Shown here one piece after another: positions 36,720 to 45,000 of a stretch of DNA of 45,000 nucleotides (positions within the stretch are counted from its first letter, which is position 1; every line of letters begins with the position of its first letter). The DNA is from Glandiceps talaboti. Taxonomy: Eukaryota > Hemichordata > Enteropneusta > Spengelidae. The notes under the pieces were generated by a model. That model was not told the origin of the DNA, ran no database searches, and was given only the letters and a program-made list of their open reading frames with translations. The stretch spans positions 16,483,194 to 16,528,193 of the forward strand of contig NC_135552.1 of assembly GCF_964340395.1 (NCBI RefSeq), written 5' to 3'. A program made the translations under genes and the position numbers.

Positions 36720-37400
36720 TTTTGTTTGGTAGTGTCCAAGAATAACGTCACAAGATGAAATAACAAGTGTGTTCTCCGTGCAGATCGTAGAGACTATAAG
36801 AAAGGGTGTGGGCGGTCTGGTCTACTGATCTCAATCTGTCAGTTCTCATATCATTGTACAAATACATATAATATAGTTATATATTACGGTAGGACTATGA
36901 TAAGGCACTCGTCACGATCGTAATGAACACTACTTCTTACGTTGTAAGCCGTTACAAAACAGTTCAAAATCACTGCAAAAAGACCAATTTCCATTTGAAT
37001 ACAGATTCAAGTTGGAGCAAATCTACGTTTAGTAGACTAAAATATACGACTTTCATGAGTCACTTGGTTTGTTGAAAACTCCTTATTTACATCGTATTAA
37101 CTAGGTTTTGTTTTTTGTTCTTTTGCAACATTCACGATAATTAATTGGTACATTTGATATAATTTATCATCATACAGCCATAATGACTATCATATTCATA
37201 ACTTTGAACTGAATGCATGGTATCATAAATTTGATTGGAGTGACCATAATATAATTAACCACCATTACTTTAATAAAATGACACCACCGTTATGGTTTAT
37301 ACAATTAGTAGGGTGGTATTGATGACTGCTTGACAAGATTCTGATAGACTAATGGCTAACCGACTGTCAAGATTTACTACGTCGCTACATACCGTATGTA
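36720..37400. other. Upstream flank of the SLC5 gene
   Basis: This is the probable promoter and 5' UTR region. A TGACGTTATT sequence (CRE-like) lies at about 36750-36741 on the minus strand and has a close match upstream of the broken copy at 23.6 kb. No clear TATA box is seen. Further right the sequence is plain AT-rich. Confidence 0.4.
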
Positions 37401-37407
37401 TACATAC

Positions 37408-37428
37408 CATGCATGCATGCATGCGTGC

Positions 37429-37459
<31 letters not shown>

Positions 37460-37533
37460 TGTATGTATGTATGTATGTATGTATGTATGTATGTATGTAT
37501 TTATATATGTATGTATGCATGTATGTATATGTA

Positions 37534-37564
<31 letters not shown>

Positions 37565-37962
37565 ATGTAGGTAGGTAGGTAGGTAGGTAGGTAGGTAGGT
37601 AGGTAGGTAGGTATGTATGTATGTATGTATGTATGTATGTATGTATGTATTTATGTATGTATGTATGTATGTATGTATGTATGTATGTATGTATGTATGT
37701 ATGTATGTATATATGTAGGTATGTAGGTAGGTAGGTAGGTAGGTAGGTAGGTAGGTAGGTAGGTAGGCATGCATGCATGCATGCATGCATGTATGTATGT
37801 ATGTATGTATGTATGTATGTATGTATGTATGTATGTATGTATGTATGTATGTATGTATGTAGGTATGTATGTATGCATGCATGCATGCATGCATGCATGT
37901 ATGTATGTATGTATGTATGTATGTATGTATGTATGTATGTATGTATGCATGCATGCATGCAT
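37408..37962. repeat. Long GTAT/GTAG/GCAT tetranucleotide satellite
   Basis: About 555 bases of alternating blocks of GTAT, GTAG, GCAT and a short TG run. Open frames of up to 193 codons here read as histidine/tyrosine/threonine or cysteine/valine/methionine periodic peptides and are artefacts of the repeat. Confidence 0.97.
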
Positions 37963-38976
37963 GTTCAATACATAGTCTGGTCAGCTATGCTTTACATTAG
38001 AAGGGTCTCACTCAGATTGACTATTTGCAGGTTTCTGCTACGTTGGAATCCACTCGGATAGGGGTTGTACAATAACAAACATTTTACACATTTGCCATTC
38101 CTTTGCAACTTATTATTAAAAGCTACAAACAAGGACTTAGCATATGTTGTTTCATATTTATTCAAGTAGAATGCCATGATAAAATTACTTTATAAATAAA
38201 TTAAAAATCCAAAAGAGATATTAACCAAGCCTCATCCATATGGCAACTTTCAGTAGTTTGGTCCGTCTTTCACCAAGTTATGAACTTTGAAAGTTACAAC
38301 AATGATGAAATCTTAGTGCACATTACATTCCGGTAACAAACACACCCTCATTCAAGAACAACCACCACAAGTTTTCTCTTTTCTAACCTTTATCTTTTAT
38401 TCTCATTCAATATCTTGTAATTAACATTAATTGATAATTAAGTATAACTTTACTTAACATAAATCATTTCATCAATCGTAAAATTACAGTTTGATTTCTT
38501 TTAAGTATGTACAAAAGACTTTTACTAATACATTTTAGTTATGTCACACAGTGACTTCACAAATTCAAATATTGAATACATTACAATAGACTGTTGTACA
38601 GAATATTCATCTTTACCCTTTCCAATTACCATGGAAATAAGTGATGTGAATATTTACACTTATAATGCTCATTTTGGTCACCATGTATTTATTTGTACCA
38701 GCATAAGGTCATTAAGTAATAACTTGTGTTAACAGTCTATTTTACAGTTTCATTATCTCAATGTCACACTGAGAACATACAGTTTCCGTTACAATGCAGT
38801 TGAATATCAACCATCTTCCCAGTCATAGTTTGGTGTTCAATCCATCGTCACATTCCAAACCCTGTTTGCTGTCCTAACTTGTTAAACAAGGAAAAAATTA
38901 AAAGTTTTGCAAATTATTTCATGTGTGTGATATATGATATAAGCACAATATCAGTACAAGTTGGTAGAGGTTGGGG
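37963..38976. other. Possible 3' UTR of the gene ending at 38,977
   Basis: AT-rich, no exon seen. On the minus strand an AATAAA signal lies at 38401-38396, about 575 bases after the stop, a plausible polyadenylation site if the upstream exon is real. Confidence 0.3.
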
Positions 38977-39169
38977 TTACTTGAAATGACTGATATATGC
39001 TTGAATGTAGTTATAGATATGATGGGGTGTCATCATACCGGTGTGTTGTTGTTGTTGTTGTTCTTGTTGTTCTTGTTGTTGCCTACCAGGTACATTGTAA
39101 GCTTTCAACTCATCTGAAACCAGAAGTCTTCTTAAGAGGCATACTACATGCTTGAAAGAAGGTCTCAAC
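38977..39169 (-). CDS. Candidate last coding exon, kinase-end-like, with poly-Q
   Basis: From a possible acceptor (TTTGAG then G at 39169) a frame runs 63 codons to TAA. It begins LRPSFKHVVCLLRRLLVSDE. R-P-S-F followed by a helix resembles the last conserved block (subdomain XI) of protein kinases. A glutamine run (encoded by the CAA repeats at 39041-39080) and a tail ending YIQAYISHFK follow. No other kinase exon could be found to 45,000, so it may be a lone terminal exon after a long intron, or chance. The acceptor pyrimidine tract is weak. Confidence 0.35.
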
Positions 39170-39630
39170 CTCAAAGTTCAGCTGTTGATGTTCTGAAACA
39201 TTCTAGAATGAAGCTGCACTCGCGAAGTAAACAGAAAGGTGAGAGACATGAAAGATTCTCAGCGTCTTGTGTGGAGGTTCTTGTATATCTTCTGTGTATT
39301 ATCTATGATATGGTTTCCTATTAAGAACTCTTTCCTGACATAGTTTGTTGCACATGTACATCAACATCGTACTTATAACCATTTGTTTTACGATATGTAC
39401 AGTTGATAAAAATTGAAGACTTGCACTTCTTGATATTTGTGGCAATCTGAGACAATATTTCAACTTAAAGAATGTACACTCTTTACACCAATGATATACT
39501 AGACAGTTCTGTGTCTCCTGTAACATTAGAAGTATTAAATTATTACCAGTATGTTACAATAGATGGTCCTCAGCACCACTCCACATATGGATTCTGAAAT
39601 GGGGAAATTGAAAATGAAAACGGAATTTAA

Positions 39631-39958
39631 AGTGGCGCAAGCTGAGTTTATAATTTTTTTACTCAAGTGAAAATACTTCAATAAAACCCCACTCCAATAT
39701 AATGTTAATGTTGATGCATGTCTTTTCTAACATTTCGAGCATCTTCTGGCATTGTTAGAACAGTTGATTGCATAGTGCAGATTTCCAGTTTTCATACGTA
39801 TGATAAATAATGTCATTGTATCTTTATGGGCTCTATCTTAATACCAGGACTGAGTTCCAGCGCTTGTGAGTGGTAGTTAAGTGTGCTTCAGTAAGTACAA
39901 TACTGCGAGAACCTTTTAAATATGCACCCAAATATGTATAAACTCAGCTTGTGCCCCT
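39631..39958. mobile_element. TTAA-flanked MITE, about 330 bp
   Basis: AGTGGCGCAAGCTGAGTTTA at the left and its near complement at the right (AAACTCAGCTTGTGCCCCT) form inverted repeats of about 22 bp. TTAA flanks both sides (39627-39630 and 39959-39962). That combination is characteristic of non-autonomous piggyBac-type elements. No coding frame lies inside. Confidence 0.7.
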
Positions 39959-39962
39959 TTAA

Positions 39963-42340
39963 GCATCTCTGGGAAAAAAAGGGCAATTAACCTTAAGCCT
40001 TGTGGAGTTCCTGGCTAAAAAATGGCAAACAACTGATCATCTAGAAACAAACCAAGATTATATAACATGAGAACAGAGAAATTGAGATATTTGTTCCTAA
40101 AATATACATACATGTATTATCAGATAGTACCCCAAGGGATGCAGCGTATCAAGAAATGGTCCAGTGAAGAAGCGTGAATTTTTGGGATATGACATCAATA
40201 TGAGGTACACAATATCTCATGAAAGTTGTGTATTCAAGTGATATCATTGACAAGACTCTTAGACATTGTAATTAACAAGAACTGTCATTTAAATCAATTA
40301 AGCCAGTTCCTGAAAGGTCAAATTAATTCAGGACACAATACGGCACAACAATCCTGTCAACTGACAACCTAATTTTAAGGGACCTGGCCTGATGATAATA
40401 TTGTTTGTGGTTGAACATTATATAGCTTTGAATATTGTATTAGATAAGTCCGAGATTGTAATTCAAAGGTCACATTTGTATTGCTACAGTCAATATCAAA
40501 GCATTGTAAAATAATATGTATGACCTGTAGAAAGGCAATATTTGGTTATTCTAGTCATATCTGTTATTACCATGTCTGTGTTTATATATGTGTTGTCTTG
40601 ATGCTGTAAAACAATAAATACAACATGTTATTCACAGAAAGGTAAACAATAAACAGAGTAACTTTGTACCTGTGGATAAATGTGGTCAGTGTATCAATTC
40701 TGGATAGCCAAAACATGTAAAGGCCAGGTTACATGTTATATATGAATCAAGTAATCTTAAACAAAATGATCCAAATGACGTGCTTTCCATTTTGTTTTTC
40801 ATCTTTTGGGGCTTGGCATTGAATTGCATGGGTTGTAGAATAGTTATAGCTGTTATTTCAACTTTTCTTATAAAACAAAATTACTGGTGAAACATGTCAG
40901 TGTTTCAGAAACCTTCACCCAACAATGCACATTTACATAAATATTGTCGATCAATAACCAGATACTGCATTAGATGGAAAAAAACATCTCACCACTATAA
41001 CCCAAATATCAAGCATAAGACATATATAGGAATAACACTTCCAAAGGCTTGTTCATGTACTGAGTTCCCTGTGTATTACAAAGTGAATTCTAAATGTGCA
41101 TCATGGCTTCTAATAAACTCTTTAGGTACAAAATGGATTTTGTACGAAGAAGCAATTTTATAAGATAACACACCAGGAACTCGGTACAAGAAGATGAGCA
41201 CAGACACAATGTTTAAAACATGTATAGATTTTCAGTAATACTGCTATTGATATCATTATTTTCAAATAAATGCAAAATGAGTGTAAAGTTGGACACAGTA
41301 TACCAATTCACCTTTAAGCTTTTGTATACATAGCATCCAACAAATTGAACCTGCTTAACAAAACCTTTAAATTCAGTGTCAGATGGTACAAAGTTTAGAA
41401 CCACATCATTGCAATGAGTAACAAATCAAACACTCTGGGATACTTGTAAACCCTTTTAGGTTCATTGTCACTCTGGTACAAGTGTAGAGAGAACCACATC
41501 CACTGCAATCATTTTATATAAATCACAATTTGCAGTATTGCTGTTAGTATCAAAATTATGAGAAGACGTACTTCCATTTGAGAATATTTATATCAAATAT
41601 ACATAAATCGTAGTTTTGTTCGCAAGGTCCAAATCTCTGATATCTCATCCAGGTATCCTTAAATAACTCAATTCCAAAATGAAATTGACAGTTTTAATGA
41701 GAAAACCCGACATGGTTGTATTGTGCGCTGTTTGAATTTTCAGTAGAATGTTTTTGAAACTTTACACATCCACCCACCCCCAACCCTCCCCAGAACACAC
41801 AAGTAGTCTACACAAAAGGCAACAACATGACTTCTCTCAAAATATTACCTAATTAGGCTGAGACATACACTGACCTTTGGAAAGAAGACCAAAGTACACT
41901 ATACAATATAAATACAATATAAATATATATATATGTTTTTCATGAAATAATTTCAAAACCGACCTTTTTAAAGTAAAAATAAAGGAATTAACTAAAATAT
42001 TTGGACAAAAAAAGTCAGCTGACAGGTACCTTTGACATGCAACAATTAACACTCATCACTACAGACAGGACAAACAACATATATATAGAAGCTTATAAAA
42101 ATAAAAGTCACAACGAATTCAAAACCCCCATCCGTATGGATTCCACGCTATTCTTACAACTTAGTACATTAATTTGAACTATGAAGACAAGTGTGGTACA
42201 GATCATTACATTAACAAAAAGAAGAGTAAAACACAAAAGACTGTTAGAAAATATAATATACAAGGTGCTAGGAACTACAAATAAATTTTAAAAAATCTAC
42301 TTTTACGGGATAGATGGGTCAAATGAAGAATGGGTCAATT
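39963..42340. other. AT-rich non-coding stretch
   Basis: No exon with convincing signals on either strand. The only long frame (40894-41163, plus) has no recognisable domain and no flanking splice context. Confidence 0.5.
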
Positions 42341-42352
42341 AGGTTTGTTGTA

Positions 42353-42665
42353 GCTCAGAGACTTGTCTTGGTGTTATTATCTCAAGAAGCTCTCTACACA
42401 CAGAGACCTGTCTTGGTGTTACTACTGCAAGAAGCTCTTGGTGTTGAGAGCTTCCTAAGTTCTTGAGATACCAACACAAGGCAAGTCTCTGGATGTAGAG
42501 AGCTTCTTGAGATAGTAACACCGAGACAAGACTCTGGGTGTACAGAGTTTCTTAAGACAAGTCTCTGGGAGTAGAGAGTTGCTTAAGATAGTAACACCAA
42601 GACAAGTTTCTGTGTGTACAGAGTTTCTTAAGATAGCAAAACCAAGACAAGTCTCCAGGTTAGGT
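42353..42665. repeat. Foldback minisatellite, unit about 40 bp in both directions
   Basis: Left part: GACTTGTCTTGGTGTTATTA, CTCAAGAAGCTCTCTAC, repeated about twice. Right part: the reverse complement forms (GAGCTTCTTGAGATAGTAAC, ACCAAGACAAG), about four to five copies. The flanks AGGTTTGTTGT (42341) and TTAGGTTTGTCG (about 42661) are in direct orientation. Confidence 0.8.
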
Positions 42666-43740
42666 TTGTCGTTGTTACACTAGCAGACTGACTTAAAACT
42701 GGGATGAGTATGGAGTGAATTGAACTAAACTACACATGGTGCATTCACAGCATGCATTATAAATTACATTTCTCTACAGTAACATGTTAGAAATTACATT
42801 AAAGTAAAAAGTAACACAAATACTGTACATCACCTGTCTTCATAGTTCTAGATGTAAATAAATTTGAAAGACTTGCACAGATTATATGAAAGCCTTAGTA
42901 TTAGGAAAGGAATGTACGACAATAGAGCCATGATAATCAAACTCACAGACATGATACAAATCTAGAGTTCTGTATAAATTGAAGACAAAAACTCTTTACC
43001 AACAGAACCAATGTTCTTACTGTTAACTTCTACATATACAATTTAAAATACATAAGATTTGAAAATTGGTAATAGTGTTGATATCGTTTACAAACCATGT
43101 TTTATGTTTCTGATAGCAACTATTCAAGAATTTCTTATCATAGTATCAAGGATGAATTAGGATGAAAATTTGTGAGAAAATCAGTTGGTTGACAGCACTT
43201 AACAAAAAGTTGGTCTTGAATAAAAGAATTATTCAGGCCTACGTAATCCTTTCGACTCTACCGATAATATATATAGCACATTTGAAAGGACTTGGGATTG
43301 AATGATGGGCCTTTAAGAGATTTATAGACAATGCAGACTAATTTGATAGTTATGATGGCATAAGAGTACATGTAATTTGTTTTAGTAAAACATTGACTAT
43401 TTACTTGATACTATTTCACTGTTTATAAAGTATCAAATCCTTTCAGTGGAGAATACAGATTTGCAATGTGTGAGTTTTAAAATTATCAATGCTCTTTTCT
43501 CATGACTTATGCGATTCAACACGAGAAAACAGTTTCCAGTTTTGAAGGACAAGTACTTCTTGACAGCTTGGATTATTTTAACACAGTTTTTTGGTCAGCT
43601 GTGGTATGTAACTTCCTTTAACACACAAATGTAACTTGCACAACTGCATCTCACCTACCCAGAACAAAGGCTGTTACCCATTCATATGTTTCGAAAGTTT
43701 AAAATACAAAACTCATCTTAGAGATTTCATATGTAAATTG
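42666..43740. other. AT-rich non-coding stretch
   Basis: I see no supported gene, RNA or repeat here. Confidence 0.5.
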
Positions 43741-43743
43741 ATA

Positions 43744-43954
43744 CAGTAAAACTCCAATTATCCAATTCTCCCCGGGGACATGAATTTTGTTTGGATATGC
43801 AGACACTTCAGGTCATTGATTTTGTTGGTGGGGCATAATTTTCCTGTGTCTGAAACATCATGAAAAGTGAACACATCAAAACCCTTGTGAAAACTTTGGG
43901 GTACATAATGAATGTTTAGATTATCGAACAATTCGGATAATCAGAGTTTCACTG
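43744..43954. mobile_element. pogo/Tigger-type MITE, 211 bp, TA target site
   Basis: The left end CAGTAAAACTCCAATTATCC and the right end (minus strand) CAGTGAAACTCTGATTATCC are inverted repeats. TA flanks both sides (43742-43743 and 43955-43956). CAGT ends, an ATTATCC core and a TA target are typical of pogo-like members of the Tc1/mariner superfamily. It is too short to encode a transposase. Confidence 0.85.
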
Positions 43955-44310
43955 TAACAACTGGCCACTCAAAGGGTGACAATAAATGACTAGCTCAACA
44001 TAAGGGTTTTGTTTCTTCCGATAAATCCAATTGTTTGTTTGTTTGTTGACATGGGCTACAAATTTTGTAGAATGGTAGCTGATATTACACTTTCCACAAT
44101 AATAGCATGGAATTTCAAAGTTTTGACATTGACTGGCTTTCAATCTAATTTTAAGACAGCGGTCTTGAAAAATCAAACCTTATCTCAAAGGATGTGTCAA
44201 GTAGCGTTGATACACTCTTTCTGTTTGGACTTGTTAATTAATAAACACACTATTTCACCTTGTATGTATTGCCATAACATGCAATCTACTTTAAATGAGT
44301 CAATAATATG

Positions 44311-44502
44311 ACAGAACCCCATGACACACAGAGTGCAAGTGTGACATACTCAAGGTATTTACACGAGTGCTTGCAGTATTCTCTGTGCCCATACTTTCAC
44401 AAGCGTAGCAAGTGAAAGTGCAGCAGAAAATACTTCAAGCACAAGGGCAAATACGTAACCCCTGAGTACCCACACTGGAACTCACATGGCATGGGGTTCT
44501 GT
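44311..44502. mobile_element. Foldback element, about 190 bp
   Basis: ACAGAACCCCATG (44311-44323) and CATGGGGTTCTGT (44490-44502) are exact complements. Imperfect pairing continues inward almost to the centre, giving arms of about 90 bases. No clear target-site duplication was found. Confidence 0.7.
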
Positions 44503-45000
44503 TATTATTACATATGTTTATCCGTAACAACAAATTTCTGTAAAAATAACATTATGCGAGCATGCACTTTTGTATAGAATGATCGCATCCTCATTTGCAT
44601 ATCATTTGCATACAATGATGTTTTCGGTATTGCACTGCAGTGAAAATGCCACTAGTATGTACATGCACCAGTGCAAGTAATCTCTGGTACAAATGTTATG
44701 AAGACTAGTCTAGTACCTACACACCTGTTGATGTTCTCTACAATCGTAACACGTCTAAGAAACTAGACTAATAAAGGCGAAAAACTGATTTGATCTCCAC
44801 AACTCTTCATGTTTTCTGTATGTACATAAAACATTGTTTTTGTAAAGCTGACAAGTTCAGTCATATTAAACTCTAAATTCCATGCAATTTTGATGGAAAG
44901 TGTCACATGTTTATGGTCACCAGCTGACAGTCCCACCTCTGATGAGCTGAGATGCAAATAATAACAAAACACACTGGGTTTTATCTTCAAGTTACAAGTA
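44503..45000. other. AT-rich non-coding stretch to the window end
   Basis: Nothing that I can support as a gene or RNA. A minus-strand frame at 44763-44990 has no family features. Confidence 0.45.

Noticed and set aside
37377-37975. Open frames of up to 193 codons across the tetranucleotide satellite
   Set aside because: They read as periodic H-T-Y/I or C-M-Y-V peptides in several frames on both strands, as simple repeats of period 4 without stops must.
39541-39610. Possible terminal exon on the minus strand after TTTCAG at 39597
   Set aside because: All three frames end within 20 codons and none shows a motif; a good acceptor alone is not enough.

Overview
The window is nuclear DNA from an intron-rich animal. 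Two spliced genes with GT-AG introns can be read by eye on the minus strand. About a third of the sequence is microsatellite, tandem repeat or short inverted-repeat transposon. It is AT-rich and looks like a marine invertebrate, but the species cannot be fixed from the sequence.

Layout: (1) 1-13,260: an ankyrin-repeat gene on the minus strand, running off the left edge. A short first coding exon (13,171-13,260) is followed by five exons of exactly 99 bp, each encoding one 33-residue ankyrin repeat. The four most 3' of these lie in a tandemly duplicated unit of about 5 kb, which itself looks like an older two-fold duplication. (2) 13,620-21,560: a tandem array of complex units of about 2 kb. 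They carry a recurrent CTCCGGTGG motif and, on the minus strand, modules with a kB-like site, a CACGTGA box and a consensus splice donor. These may be multiplied promoters and leader exons of the ankyrin gene; that is inference. A diverged fifth module lies at 22.4-22.5 kb. (3) 22,900-23,690: a possible MITE, then a damaged copy of the first exon and upstream flank of the transporter gene to its right. (4) 24,753-36,719: a complete 15-exon SLC5 (SGLT/SMIT-type) sodium/solute symporter gene on the minus strand, 676 codons. All reading phases join, and two positions matching known sugar-site residues are changed. (5) 37,408-37,962: a long tetranucleotide satellite. (6) 38,977-39,169: a possible last coding exon of another minus-strand gene. 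The rest, to 45,000, is non-coding as far as I can see and holds several short inverted-repeat elements.

No functional link between the two main genes is evident. The common theme is local tandem duplication: ankyrin exons, promoter-like modules, the transporter first exon, and a splice-donor segment inside transporter intron 13.
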